Below, one piece after another: positions 1 to 12,035 of a stretch of 64,000 nucleotides of DNA. Both the position numbers and the translations under genes were made by a program. Positions within the stretch are counted from its first letter, which is position 1; each line of letters opens with the position of its first letter. This stretch comes from Amia ocellicauda (lineage: Eukaryota > Chordata > Actinopteri > Amiiformes > Amiidae), in the NCBI RefSeq assembly GCF_036373705.1, contig NC_089863.1, forward strand, positions 10,117,857 to 10,181,856, read 5' to 3'. Below the pieces are notes generated by a model. It made no database searches and was not told where the DNA came from. It worked only from the letters and a program-made list of their open reading frames with translations.

Positions 1-8
1 TTACTTAC

Positions 9-158
9 CTGTTCGTGCCTTGGGGTCCCATTGAGCCTGCCTGGGGACAGAATAGAAAACGGTTGCGAGTTCCTGTCCTTCCCAATTGAGGTGGCGTAGT
101 TGGTCACGTTGAACCCCCTCAGCTGTGACGATAACGTGTGGATCGCAAGACACACTTA
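9..158 (-). CDS. candidate internal exon of an unidentified gene
   Basis: On the minus strand an open segment of 50 codons is bounded by a good acceptor (ttgttccag) at 159-160 and a near-consensus donor (GTAAGTAA) at 1-8. Both boundaries are phase 1, so the exon is symmetrical. The peptide contains CDPHVIVTAEGVQRDQLRHL and later ATVFYSVPRQAQWDP; I do not recognise the family. It could belong to a host gene or to a transposon-encoded gene, because no neighbouring exon lies inside the window to the right and the left edge cuts off what follows. The splice sites and the non-repetitive composition are the only support. Confidence 0.33.
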
Positions 159-321
159 CTGGAACAATAATTAAATTAATAATTGCACACAACCAATAAT
201 GAACCCCCTCCCCGCCGCCCCAATATATGATGTACAATATATATGTAAAGACTAATGCGTGACCTGTTAGCAGAAACCTCTTTTATCAATTGATATAAAG
301 CATTTCTGCAAACTACGTTCC

Positions 322-617
322 ATGCTCTCAAAACAATTAACACAGCCATCTGAACCCTTGATAATTTTTCAAAACTCATTGTACATTTTCATTGATTACA
401 CACAAATTACAAACTACATATACCATTTTCACCAAACACTACACACCAAACTCTCCAAACCAAGGTGTATGTTTTCAAAATGGTTAACACAGTCACCTAA
501 ACCCTTGACATAGAAAGCACAACTAACAAATTTTTTGCTTGTTTTCACACAAATTACAAAAATGCACATACCATTTTTCCAAACACAAGAATCAAAACTC
601 TACATAAAGTTTAACTT
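322..617. repeat. two-copy tandem repeat, unit about 148 bp
   Basis: The segment beginning at 322 (atgctctcaaaacaattaac) recurs at 470 (atgttttcaaaatggttaac). The inner motif cacacaaattacaaa recurs at 399 and 546, with the same spacing of 147-148 bases. The copies are diverged. The DNA is AT-rich and no coding capacity is seen. Confidence 0.6.
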
Positions 618-783
618 TCAGTTCAATCTTGTCAAATTCATATGGCATGTGCCCAATTGCACAATACAGGAAGTTCAACTTGCTAAATTGTTCACACAGC
701 AATCCGCACTTTGTTTAAAATAAGTCACCTATGAAAGCCCTGGAGCTTGAACAAACAATGGAGGAGCCTGGAGAAAGAGTTCG

Positions 784-1699
784 ATGCACCTGGAAGTTGG
801 GGTTTCGCGAATGTAGAGTCTTTTCCAAACAGATTTTCCACTGGTTTGAAGGCTCCAAGGTTGTGCACAAAATCTTCTTTGTAAGCAGGGTTTCCACCGT
901 AGTTACTTGAAGACAAAGTCTTTGAGGAAAGCAGGGCCCTGTTTGTTCCAAGGGTCAAGTTTCTTAAGACTCAAATAGCTATTTAAATGACTGACACTTT
1001 CGTATTCAGTCGACTTAGTCAATTGTCCAGCTGTAAAACTCCACTGATCAGGTGGGCACAGGCGGGCAGCGCAGTCTGTAAAGTTCTTTATTTAATAAAG
1101 TCCTTTAAAAGAATTCTTCGTACGGCTCAATCTCCTTCTCCCAGTTTAACTCTTCTGTTGCCGGCAAAGACTTGGTTGATTTCTGGTTCCGGTTCTGGCA
1201 ACAGAGCTACAGGTTGAGCTGTGGCAGCGAGTTTCTGGTTCAGGTGAGAGAGAGAGAGAGAGAGAGAGAGACTGTGTTCTGTTCTTTATAGTCTGTCAGA
1301 TCAATAGGTGATTGGTTCTTGGGTTTTTGAGATTGGATTTCGGTTTCAGCCCCCAGTGTCCTATTGGAGGGGGGCTTGATTTATGACTGATGTCAATCCA
1401 TGCCATCTTTTGGAAATGCCGGTTGGCCCGGGTTCGTAGCTCTATGTCGGGATTTCAGCTCTCGTCCATTTCAAAGAGATTTTATCACCTACAGGGCCCT
1501 TTCCCCAGACATCTCACAGCAGGATTCCAAACTATTTGGCCTCTTCTCGGTGCCATCCTCCCAGACTGTCACTTTGATGTAAACCAGTCCCACGCTTTAA
1601 GGAAATCTGATAACTTTGGGGGGAGAGGTCTTCTTTGGATCAGTGCTTCAGCTCAGAGCTAAAATGCTCTTATCAAAATACACCCATCATAACACTACA
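784..1699 (-). mobile_element. LTR-like repeat, copy 1 (minus orientation)
   Basis: About 910 bases here are the reverse complement of 21443-22349. Read on the minus strand it starts with TGTAGTGTTATG at 1699, carries a TATA-like stretch near 1290 and an AATAAA signal near 1095, and ends where similarity stops at 784. The start with TG, the promoter-like and polyadenylation-like signals and the single-stranded layout suggest a retroviral or retrotransposon LTR cut short at its 3' end. No internal coding region of such an element is attached. A (GA)n tract at 1250-1270 lies inside. The family is not identified; the copy at 21.4 kb has more flanking sequence. Confidence 0.55.
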
Positions 1700-3573
1700 A
1701 CTATATATAATGTTACATAAAGATGCAGGGATTGAATGTTACACTCACAACTTGTACAGACATTCATAATTTGCATTTATTTGCATGTAAATATTTGTTT
1801 GAGGTCATAACACTTTGTTTACACCTCCAGCCCCCCACCTGGTTGAGTGTCCTCTTTATTGACAGTTCAGATATGGTAACCCTAGCTAGCTCATCTCAAC
1901 TCATTATCAGTGGAGCAGTAACTTTAGCTAATGGGTTAAATGGGGCTTCTTAATGTACAGTGTTAAAGATGCATTCCAGTGATGTTGGGAGGGTTTTGCA
2001 CCCATTCTGTCCAATCAGGAATTTTCTATATTTTTGCATATTGAGGGGACCCTATTTTGTTCACTAATACTATTCCCTCTTGCACTGAACAAATGCTCAG
2101 GGATGTATCTGTATTGAAGCACTTTTGGGGGTAAGGCGAATGGAGAAGTTGTTTATATTGTCTATTGTATTCATGGCAATAAGGTATCACTGTTGTCTAT
2201 TGTGTTAATGTCAATTTAAAAATAATGTTGTCACTAGCAAATAGTACCACCATTTTAAAAATCCTAGAATCACCCCTGACTACGCTGTTGTGAACTAAAC
2301 GCAAACATTTCAACTCCATCTGCGTGTGTGAAATGACTCGCTCCCTCTGCACAGGAATGGGCCACAGGACTCAAGTTCAATTAAGCACATTTGAGTAAAG
2401 CAGGGCCTGCTTATGACACGCTGAGGCCTAAGCCATGAGAGTGTGTTATTATAGTAAATTAATCCGAATTATAAATTATGGATAATATCTAGGTAAAGAC
2501 TATTATTTTAAAACCCATATATGACCATCAAATGTGTGTGTATTTTGAATCCAATAGTTTTTCTCCTCCATTTATCCTCCTATTGTATTTTAACATACTT
2601 CTAATTAACTAATGTACACTGTGGATTTCTGAATTTAAATGCCAATGCATTTTCTGGATTTAATGCTCACAGCTCATCTTTACAGGTCACAAAATGGCAG
2701 TGCTGAATAGAAAGACATTTAACGACATTGCGATTTGAATTCAAGTTACTTCTGCACAGACCTATAAACACAATAAGGCACGTAATTCTGTCGCTATATG
2801 AGTACATTTGTGACACATACAATGGTCTTTTTCTGTGCAATTCCTTTATTTTTCAACTGATTACATACAACTTAAAATCAAATAATCTGAAGAATTGAAG
2901 AAGATGAATGGGTGTGGCATGTCAGACCACAGGAGACGCTCACGCATCAATGCAGTGCGCTGCAGTGAGAACCCAATAGCTCTTTTCAAAAATATCTTGA
3001 TTATAGGCCATCCAGGGCCACTCTCCCTTTGTCAAATCATGTCCCCCCATGATGGAGCTCCTAAATGCAGGACTGCTGGACACTGGCTAAGAGAGAGGTA
3101 GAGACAGAGGGAGGCTGTAACGTAGCTGTGGACAGTTAGAAAATGAAACCTGCACTGCATTAGCTAGAGAGAGAAATAAACCGAGAGAGAGAGAGAGAGT
3201 GAAGAGCATGTTATGGTGTCTGCTCTACCACATTAACTCTTAATATCTTGCACCTGGTTTCCTGTCATTGATACACCCTGTGCTGTAAAAAAAGAAGCAA
3301 CTGACATGGTGGCAGGTTGTTTGTACCTGGGTTTTGGTGATCACAGGTCCCTGTGAGGCCTCATCCAGGCTGGAATCAGTGTGTTTGACTCCAACAGGAG
3401 TAGACTGTTTCTGAAGGGTTTGATCCTTATGCATGTCATCCTGTGGTAAATTCACCAGGGAGAACTTGCATTTAAGCCAGGATTCTCCTTCTCCCTCTCT
3501 CTCCTACTTCACTGTGATGCCCACTGCCAGTCATTCCTCATGATCACCACCAGAGGCTGCTCTTGCTCCATTC
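1700..3573. other. intergenic, AT-rich, no gene seen
   Basis: No splice-bounded or conserved open frame is apparent. There is a short (GA)n tract at about 3184-3200. Some single-copy sequence at 2880-3480 has moderate GC but no recognisable protein on either strand. Confidence 0.5.
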
Positions 3574-3980
3574 TTGTGTAGGTCCTCCTTTTGCCCCAAA
3601 ACAGCCCTGACCCATCGAGGCATGGACTCCACTAGACCTCTGAAGGTGTGCTGTGGTATCTGGCACCAAGACGTTAGCAGCAGATCCTTTAAGTCCTGTA
3701 AGTTGCGAGGTGGGGCCTCCATGGATCGGACTTGTTTGTCCAGCACATCCCACAGATGCTCAATTGGATTGAGATCTGGGGAATTTGGAGGCCAAGTCAA
3801 CACCCTGAACTCGTGATTCATCAGACCAGGCCACCGTCTTCCATTGCTTCCATTGCATTGCTTCCAAAATGTTCACTTGCTGCCTAATATATCCCACCCA
3901 CTGACAGGTGCCATGATAACGAGATTATCAGTGTTATTCACTTCACCTGTCAGTGGTCATAATGTTATGGCTGATCGATG
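3574..3980 (-). mobile_element. Tc1-like transposon family A, deletion derivative 1
   Basis: The minus strand encodes the C-terminal end of a Tc1/mariner transposase: it shows LTWPPNSPDLNPIEHLWDVL, which holds the last acidic residue of the DDE triad, followed by a conserved tail. To the right the sequence jumps to the element's terminal repeat (cataatgttatggctgatcg) and ends at a TA at 3981-3982. The left terminal repeat, the N-terminal DNA-binding part and most of the catalytic core are missing. The same family recurs at 38826-39538 and 52493-52863. It cannot encode active transposase. Confidence 0.85.
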
Positions 3981-4329
3981 TATATATCCCTTTCTTACCC
4001 ACTTGCTAGTATCCTTTAAGCAATTTTGAGTATATTATCCAAGTTCTCTATTGATCGTTTGTGTTCTGACCCCTGCCTTCCTTTTCACCTCTTCTCATGT
4101 ATCGTGTTACCTAATTCCAATGATCACCTGACCTAACGCCTGTGACCACCACCATCCTTTTGCCTTGTCTTCAATATACTGTTTGTAAACTCCCTGACAT
4201 CTATGCCTGTTTGTTGACCTAACCATTTGCCTACAACACTTGGGTCCTTAGCTACTCTAACACTCCCTGTTCCACCCACACTGACATTCACATGTTTCAC
4301 AAATTCTGCAGTTAGCAGAAGCCTAGTAA

Positions 4330-4925
4330 GTCACAAGGAGGGAGACCCTGGTCCTCTCCCTCCTGGCCGGCCTGCCTGCCACTACTACCCACCCACTGCA
4401 GCTCATCCAGAACTCTGCAGCTTGTCTGGTGTCTTTCAACCCTGATTCACACATGATAGTCCACTGCTCTGCTCACAGATCAAGTCTACCATTTTCTCTA
4501 CCAGACTGCACCAAACTACCTTCAGACCCTGACCTCTTCATACATCCGCTCCAGACCTCTCTGGTCCTCCTGCACCAGATGATGCAAAATAGGACAGCAA
4601 AATATCTGACCACCTTCTGGAGATTACTCAAGACATATCTGTTCAGACTGTACTTTTAATTTAGCAGTTTATTCTCCTGAGCTGTTCAGCACTCCTGTAA
4701 TATTAAACTTCTTATAACTATGCTTCATTATGCTCATGCATGCATTTTATATTAACTGTATATATAATTTACCATTAACTTCTGCAATTGTAATTGTATT
4801 ATGCTTAATTGCATTTTGTATTGTATTACTGCACTATTGTCTTGCTCATGTAACCTGTAAGTCACCCTGGATATGCACACCTGCCAAGAAACTACTACTA
4901 ATAATAATAAGAAGAAGAACAATAA
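4330..4925 (+). mobile_element. LINE 3' end, L2-like
   Basis: The plus strand continues the pattern of the L2-like reverse transcriptase fragment at 39.7-40.4 kb: 'ctggccggcctgcctgccactactacc' is followed by the C-terminal coding tail and a 3' untranslated region. It ends with 'gtaagtcaccctggat' and short TAA/GAA repeats near 4855-4920. Several frame breaks show it is dead. That tail resembles the SINE tails elsewhere in the window, as expected if those SINEs borrow this LINE's machinery (inference). Confidence 0.65.
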
Positions 4926-5499
4926 CTTTTTCCCACTGCTGTTTTCTAATTTGTCTCACCACTGTACACTTTGTTAATGTGTTGCAGTTTCATTCAACCT
5001 TGGAATGGGATTAATACATTGCATTAGAGTCAGTATGACAGATTAGGGAGCAGAGTGTGAGAAAGAAAGAGAGAGGAAATGAGCCTAATGTAAAGTACAA
5101 CTCTGCAAGCCCTGATGTATACTTTAGATTCAAAGGGGGAAAAAAGTCAATTTAACTCAAATACACAGAACAGGGCAGGGGAACCCAGTCAAAACTGCTT
5201 TAAATTGCAGTTCAGCATTTTGCAGTTCTTCCAAATTCTCCCTTACCTTCAGGAGAGTTCAGGATCTGGACAAAGAACAGCAGCTGAAGGAAAAGCATCT
5301 TGACCCTCCTGGATTCTGGACTGGACACAGAGCACTGACTCTCGGCAACTACTACAGCTCACTGGACACAGGACTGACTCTCCCCCACTGTGCTGTACCC
5401 CACTGGAGACAACATGTTTTATATAGACCTCACTGTTACAGGGTGAAACCCACCAACACACTAACAGTCATACAAACCAACTCCAATCCACTATACACA

Positions 5500-6250
5500 C
5501 ACACACCCAAACAGCACAGCTATGGTTTAATTGTATGCTGTTTCTCACTGGATCTCCCCATCTTGTCTCAGACCGGATGGGCATGGGGGAAGGAGTCACA
5601 GACCCCGGGGTCGTAATGCCTCTGCCCTCTGTGCCTGCAGCCCCCCAGCCGAGAGAGTGCCACCTCCAGTGGGCAGCAAGAGGGCACAGCAGCAGAAGTA
5701 GGCAGAGAAGCGAGCGTGGGTGTTGCGGCTGTCTCCATGGCTGCGTGTCTGGAGGAGGAAATGGAGGGGCTCTGGGAGAGGCCCTACCATCATTCACCAG
5801 AGTTGGAAATCACCGGGTGCGGCGGTGGTTGTGGTGGTGCCCGGGAAGAGGCCGGGCCTCCGGGTGCACCATAGCAGACCCGGAAGCTGAGGTCAGATCA
5901 AGCCCGCTGTCAGTGCCCAGACAGGGCAGAGGACCTCCCCACTGGAGGCGGGCAAGGTGCGTCGGCCTTAAGTGCCGCAACGGCGGGGGCGAGAGGCACT
6001 CATTGCCGAGCGCAAAGAAGTGTGAAACAGTGACGTGCAGTGGGGGCGCCGGTCAGATGCAAGCTTGTTGTTGGTGGTCAGAACACTGTGTATTCAGACA
6101 CCGGAGTGTTGGATACAAGCCAGGGTTTCCGGGCACACCGGGTAACACGGGGTCCGGGGTCCGGGGAGCCGAGGGTAGTAGGCCACCAGCCAAAGCGGAG
6201 CTCGATCCCACCCACTGGAGCTCTGCTGCGGACAGAATCGAAATTAGCTA
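5500..6250. other. GC-rich segment without recognised protein
   Basis: This 0.75-kb stretch is richer in G+C and CpG than its surroundings and is open in more than one frame on both strands, as expected from GC-rich DNA. A possible acceptor (gtgcctgcag) at about 5631-5640 precedes an open stretch containing SMAACLEEEMEGLWERPYHH, ending in a stop near 5870. I cannot assign a family. It may be a CpG island, a GC-rich repeat, or a fast-evolving exon. Confidence 0.3.
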
Positions 6251-7131
6251 TAAATATAACTAATAACACACACCATAGAGACTGTTAGTGAACACTATTA
6301 GTGAAGCCAGCCGAAATACACAGTTTTTAAGATCTAATGCAACACACAGACACAGAAAGCTCATATTCTCAGGTCCAGGCGAAATGGCGAAATGGCAAAA
6401 GAGGACGAACGTGGGCTGACGTCACGTTTTATAGAGCAGGAAGTGGGAAGGGACCTGCTCTGAATGACGAGTGCAGGGGCAAATGGCAGCTTTGATAGAA
6501 TGACGTTTTCGATCAGGTTTCTACTGAAGTGTGCAGAAACCCCTTCCCTTTGGGCAGTGCTTCTGACCTGAAAAATAACAATAATCTTCATCATCACCAT
6601 CATCATCAATGTCTTAGCTATGTTGATAATAGCATACTTAATTTCTATATTATTATTGTGGTTTTGTTTATTTTATTTTATAATCATAATAAAAAGTCTA
6701 CTCCATAATAGACTGCTACGGTAGAATCGCAGCTGGGTCACTATTATGCTTTCCGGCAATCTCCAGACGTGTTTTGAGATGGAACTTTTTGAGTAAACAC
6801 TTCTTTCTTGCCACCCTTCCATACAGGTCAGTGTCATGCAGAGCTCTTCAATATATTTTGATATGGTTGACCATTACTCCACTACAGGGACGTGCATGGG
6901 TGGGGTGGGGGCAGAGGGGGCGCAAACCACTGCCCCTTTTTCTCAAGAGGATGTACATTATGTTCTTACATTAGCCACCAGACTGATAGGGGATCTTTTC
7001 TCAGAAGCAGATAGCTGTGGTTTCTGTGATATGTTGAGTAGATATATAGGACACGACTAAATAACTGATAAGGAAACCACAGTGAGAGATGAGAAGCAGA
7101 GGCGTGCTGCAGAGACCGGCGGATGTGTACT
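6251..7131. other. intergenic, no gene seen
   Basis: This is AT-rich sequence with a short CAT/CAC-type repeat around 6590-6608. Nothing coding is supported. Confidence 0.4.
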
Positions 7132-7300
7132 CCATATAAGGGTTCTCTGAGGCCCTGCTAGACACATCTGTCATCAGATGACTGAGACTCAGACCATCTT
7201 CTGACTATCTAGAATTTCCATTTATCTGCATGTAAATCATTAGTTTTAATTAATATTACAATATTGCTCCTAACTATCAAAACAAAACCCAGCAAAACTA
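7132..7300 (+). repeat. duplicated promoter-proximal segment of the protease locus, copy 1
   Basis: A ccatataag box at 7132-7140 is followed by 'gacacatctgtcatcagatg', 'cagaccatcttctga' and an AT-rich tail. The box and first part resemble 15830-15880, just upstream of the tryptase-like pseudogene. The later part resembles 14517-14600 and 15283-15400. No signal-peptide exon follows here. I infer a leftover 5' flank of a duplicated gene, now separated from the rest by two gypsy insertions. Confidence 0.5.
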
Positions 7301-8272
7301 AAAAAAAACATTTCTTTTAGGCATGTTTGTTTAAATTAATACATTAATGTATAATATAAAAGTATTCACTTTGCAGAAACAAAACATGATTATATGAAAA
7401 TACATTTTAACACTATAATATAGGTAATATAGTACAAATATAAAACTCTGAAGAAACTGTAACAACAACTAAAGACTAGTGATGTGAGAAGGTATGGAGA
7501 ACATGTTCAGTCTGCTGTGACCCACACCTGGCCCTGCTGTCACCGTTTCTTCAAAGAAAATCTCTAAAACATCCTGTTGATTTTCTATTCATAATCGCCC
7601 TTGGCAACCACGTATTTTCGCTGCCATGTCAAATTCTGTCCTCTCACTCACACTCTCCCTTCATGTCTCAACGTAACTAACATTTTTCTTTTGTAAATTG
7701 TTAATGTTCCTGATTGGTGAAGTCTTTACAGACATCAGTCATTTATTAATGACCAATAGTTGTTCAAAAAGGCTTAAAATAGGCAAACACTCTCACCTTA
7801 CACATCATCATTCATATATGATCGAATTGTAGCACTGCCTTTGTGGAAGGGTTTAACAAGTGCCCTGGGAATTATAGTTCAGTGTTTGAAAAAGAATGAG
7901 CAAGGCATTTTTAGATCTTAAAAAATTAAAGGACTGAGCTAAGCTAGTGTAGCTATCATCATTCATCAAATTGTCAATGTCATAGCAGAAATAAAATTCA
8001 GCACAGCAAGAGTATTTAAACAATCAACTTACCATAAACTGTCTTGTCTTGAAACTAACCTGTAGTCTGGCTGTGGCTGTGCGCATGCAGAGTGGAAAGC
8101 AGCAACAGCAGCAACACGGGTGTGTTCACTTAAATGCATAATGTGGCGGTGACAAAGGGGGGAACACTATTCCCCCCTCTCCCCGCGCAGGCTTTAGCAA
8201 GATCCCAATGCACACACCACAGAGTCAGGATTTAGGGTGGAATCCCGACCACCCATAAGCACGGGCTAAAGA
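7301..8272. other. intergenic, AT-rich, no gene seen
   Basis: This stretch contains poly(A)-type runs and no conserved frame. On the minus strand it lies downstream of the gypsy polymerase gene, so a 3' LTR would be expected here, but I could not pair it with any upstream LTR. Confidence 0.4.
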
Positions 8273-8284
8273 TCTCCCCCCCAT
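8273..8284 (-). other. polypurine tract of the gypsy element
   Basis: The minus strand reads a run of G followed by agat just after the last Pol-like codons. This is where plus-strand DNA synthesis is primed in Ty3/gypsy elements. The assignment rests on position and purine composition only. Confidence 0.4.
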
Positions 8285-9342
8285 TAGTCCTGAAAGCGGA
8301 CTGGTCTAATCCCCCGGTTGGCAAGCTGGGACCTCCGCAGGGGCTCCTCAGGAAGTATCAGGGGGCCCAATTCTCCCTCATAAGCCAGCTCACCCTCTGA
8401 CTGAGGTAGGGGAACAGGGGGTGCCTGGGGGACCAACTGTACTGGTACCGGGAACCAGTTGCACTCCCCTCCTGGAGCAGGTGACCGCTCAGGCACCTCT
8501 ACTGCTGGGGTCTGGGGAACTTGGGCAAGACAAGTCCTTAAATGGTGGCAGTGGACTGTACGTTCTGGCCCCTCTCAGCTCTCTGGTCTTATCCTATAAG
8601 CTGGGATCAGAGACCAAATGTAGTGCCAGTTTTCCTTTCACCCTTCTCCTGAAGTTACACACCATTGCCCTCTCTCCTGGAAGCAGGGGAACATCCTGAA
8701 CTCGCGGACCATGGCGCCCCTTACTGAGCTGATGTTGCTGCTGGACCTTTGAAGTGGCTGCACTGTACGCCTCCTGCAGCCGGCGGTTATGCCCGGCCAC
8801 CCACCCTTCTAATGTCTGTGGAGTCTCTGCTGGTAAGGCCCCCGTGGCCACATCCACTGGGAGTCGAGCCTGTCTACCAAACATAAGGAAGGAATGTGAG
8901 TAGCTGGTGCTTTCGTGCCTAACATTGTTGTAAGCATGTAGTAACTCAGAGAGTTTCTCTCGCCACTCGCACTGCTCTTCCTCGCCTAAGGCAGTTAATA
9001 GAGCGAGCAAGGTCTGGTTGAGGTGTTCACAAGTCCCATACCCTTGCGGATGATAGGGGTAGTCCTACTTTTCCTGATACCATACATATTACTCAAGTCT
9101 GCCTTCAACTGAGAATCGAAGCTGGCTTCCTGGTCATTATGAAATCGCTCAGGGCACCCGAATGGCTGAATAACAGTTTTCCAAAGTGCCTTAACAGTAG
9201 TGGAGGCTGTCTGGTCTCTTTCTCGAACAGCCCATGCAAACCTAGTAAAGTCTGTTGAACTTCCTCTGGAGGGGGCCTCTTCATCTCCACCCACCTCCAC
9301 ACCTGGCTGATGGCGGAATCCTCCTGTTGCCAGACCAGCCAT
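8284..9342 (-). pseudogene. gypsy integrase remnant
   Basis: Read on the minus strand, the catalytic core is visible from about 9290 (DFTRFAWAVRERDQ) through the second acidic position (HNDQEASFDSQ) to a degraded GNGLVE-like stretch near 9040. It continues in another frame from 9010 as YNNVRHESTSYSHSFLMFGR, the typical linker after the core, and on to a C-terminal region ending near 8284. The third acidic residue region is corrupted (KGMGLVN) and frames change near 9030 and 8600. This enzyme would insert element cDNA into chromosomes; here it is inactive. Confidence 0.85.
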
Positions 9343-9479
9343 GGGAACTCATCTCCAGACACAGCCCCACCTGTCCCCACTGCTCCCTCTGATTTTACAG
9401 CCTGCACTAGGTCTCCCTCATTCAAAATGGCCTCCCCGGACAACCTGGAAATGATATCAGCATTCTGATTGTTCCTGCC

Positions 9480-10010
9480 GGGGCGGTACTTGATCGCAAA
9501 GTCAAAGTTGGACAATTGAGCTGCCCATCGCTGCTCAACCACCCCTAACTCAGGTGTACCAGGGGATTGTTATCAGTGTAGACCAAGCATTTAGCCCCCC
9601 TGAGAAAGTCCTTACATTTTTCGGTCATGGCCCACTTCAGGGCCAATAACTCCAGCTTGAGGGAACTGTAGATCTGATCATTCCGCTCTGGGGGGTGCAG
9701 GCTGCGGCTGGCATATGCAATCACCCTCTCTCTGACATCCTGCATCTGGGACAACACCTCACCCAGCCCATCTAAGCTGGCATCTGTATATAAAATTAAG
9801 GGCTTGGAAAAGTCAGCATATGCAAAGATTGGGGCACTCACCAGTTTCTCTTTCAGCAACTCGAATGCCCGTTGGCACTCGGGAACCCAGGTCACTGGAG
9901 CATTCTTCTTCTGCTGGTGAGCCTCACCCAGAGCCGATGCAGAGGGGCAACTAACTTCGCGAAGGCAGGAATAAATCATCAATAATATCCAACAAAGCCT
10001 AGGAATGACC
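9480..10010 (-). pseudogene. gypsy RNase H remnant
   Basis: The minus strand encodes YTDASLDGLGEVLSQ (first catalytic aspartate of a gypsy RNase H), then IAYASRSLHPPERN, LELLALKWAM and YTDNNPLVHL. After a break at about 9543 it continues as WAAQLSNFDFAIKYRPGRNN with NADIISRL. These are the usual Ty3/gypsy RNase H blocks in the usual order. Frame breaks at both sides show that it is no longer translated as part of Pol. Confidence 0.88.
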
Positions 10011-10753
10011 GTACCTGCTTCACCATTGAGGGCACTTTCCAATCCTGAATGGCAGACACTTTTTCCAGGTCCGGGGCCACACCATCCTGACCCACACGGT
10101 GGCCTAAATAACCCACCTCTTTACGGAGGAGGAAGCATTTCTTCAGCTGTAGTTTCAATCCATATTGTGTCAATGTACGAAATACCTGCTCCAAATGTTG
10201 TAAGTGGTAGGAGAATAAACAATTATGTCGTCCTAATAGATAGGCAGGGATTTACTTACCTGTTCACCCAGGTAGCATTGCATAAGCCTCTGGAAGGTAG
10301 CAGGGGCATTGCACAGTCCAAATGGCATCCTTTCAAACTCGAAGAGGCCCAAGGGAGTGGTAAAAGCAGTCTTTTCGCGGTCCCTTGTATCCACCTCAAC
10401 TTGCCAGTAACCCCAGGTCCAGGGTGGAGTACCACTCTGCACCGGTCAAGGTGGTTAGTGACTCCTCGATATGGGGGGTACACATCCTTATGCGTAACAG
10501 AATTCAGTCGCCGATAGTCCACACAAAATCTTTCTTCTTCACCAGGACGACCGGTGCGGCCCTCGGGCTGCTACTTCCCCTGATCACTCCTTGGTCTTCC
10601 ATTTGCTTTAATAGAGTCCACAACTCCTGGTACAGCGAAGGCAGCACAGGGCGGTATCGTTCCCGGGAAGGTGGTGCTGCTCCAGTTGGAATGTGGTGAT
10701 ATACCACATTTGTCCTTCCAAAGTCCGCTTTGTGAATGGCAAACACATGCCAC
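9979..10753 (-). pseudogene. gypsy reverse transcriptase remnant
   Basis: The minus strand shows the palm and fingers in three frames: SPRAAPVVLVKKKD and DYRRLN near 10510-10560, then TAFTTPLGLFEFERMPFGLC and APATFQRLM at 10280-10380, then the thumb with GYLGHRVGQDG and RSFLGFVGYY at 9980-10110. The catalytic box near 10215-10235 reads Y-stop-DD: the leucine codon has become TAG, followed by DIIVYS. Further frameshifts lie near 10500 and 10240. The order and motifs are diagnostic for gypsy Pol. Confidence 0.9.
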
Positions 10754-11570
10754 TATTTCCGAAGGAGGGTCTCTAGTTAGGCTTGTTGGGCTGGGGTCAA
10801 TCCCTCCATCTCTGGCATCCAGTCTTCCAAAGCTTCCGTAGGAGTCACTTGGACAGGTCCCACACTAACCTCTATTACCCCCGGTTGGCAATGGCACAGA
10901 AGCAGCTCCTTCTCTGTCCAAATCTCCGTCTCCTCCAATCGGGTGAGCACTTCCAGGGGACGTCTCTGAGGGACTTCTACAGGATAGGGATGTACATTCA
11001 TTACTCTCAAAATAACCTTTTTTAACCTGTTTTACTTGGGTCACAGCACGAACAACCTGCTAATCTGTCTCCTGCTCTGTTGGCTCCACCAACACGCAGC
11101 ACTCACTTCTATGTGGGAACTCTGATGTCCGGGCCCAGAGCACCATCTCACTGTAGGGTGGGAACTGGACCACAGGCTATCGCGCTAACCGGGTGGTCCC
11201 CGTCTCCACCATCTGCTCGGCCACCAGTTCCAATCATCTGCAGATGGTAAAGGCCTGATCCCATGCATTGGCATCCCCAGCTGCCCCCCGGAAGGTAGCC
11301 CAGCCCGTATCTTGCCCTTCAATTAACCCCACACTCTCCACACTGGGCCTACAATATCCCAACATTCCCAAGATCCCGGTCTTTGCACTAAGTTTATCAT
11401 CAGCTACAATCACAACTCCCTTTTTAGGGATCTTAATACCCTCAATCTCAAAATCTAATAGGGCATAGCCAATATAGGGCAGCTGTAGTCCATTAGCAGC
11501 TCTAAGTCTTCTTTTCCTGTAATATAATGAGAACCTTAATACTTCTGGAACAAAGACTCGCTAAATAAGG

Positions 11571-11600
11571 TCACTTGCGAGCCAGTGTCTAATACACAAG
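11571..11600 (-). pseudogene. gypsy aspartic protease active-site remnant
   Basis: The minus strand reads CVLDTGSQVTLFSE, with the DTG triplet at 11581-11589. This is the catalytic loop of a retroviral-type aspartic protease. It lies between the zinc knuckle and the reverse transcriptase, as expected. The surrounding frame is interrupted, so only this core is recognised with confidence. Confidence 0.75.
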
Positions 11601-11730
11601 GAACTCAAGTGCCCTGTAACAGTACTTCAATACTGGGACATTCCCCCACTAAATCAGGCCTAGTTGCTACTACGACCTACTGTGGTCTTGGGTAGGAGTT
11701 TAAAGTCGGCTCATTGGGATTCCTCTGTGG

Positions 11731-11772
11731 ACAATGACGCTGGACATGTCCAATCTCACCACACTGGGCACA
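11731..11772 (-). pseudogene. gypsy Gag CCHC zinc knuckle
   Basis: The minus strand reads C-AQ-C-GEIG-H-VQRH-C, a perfect CX2CX4HX4C knuckle of the nucleocapsid type that binds the element's RNA. It lies between the Gag body (12.0-12.4 kb) and the protease motif. Confidence 0.82.
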
Positions 11773-12035
11773 AATCAGGAGCCAGCAGGGGTCTTCTCGG
11801 GGGCAACCGAGGTAACCGGACCCACAGTGGCCTCTTCTCTATAGTGCCACCCTTCCGCCTCAAGGTCCCGAGTTTCTCAAAAAACTTGAGAAAAGGTTAG
11901 TGTAGGGGTGCGACGTAGCGTCTCATCTGTAGCAGACCCGTCGGGCTCTTCCCGGCGCCACCTGGAATACAGCTTGCGAAGCCGGAGAGTGAATGCTCCC
12001 AAAGTTTCCCCCTTCCCCTGTTGGAGAATAAAAAA

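Noticed and set aside
5535..6263. Plus-strand open frame of 242 codons
   Set aside because: The composition is that of GC-rich non-coding DNA, other frames are open as well, and no motif or splice structure supports it. It is listed only as a GC-rich segment.
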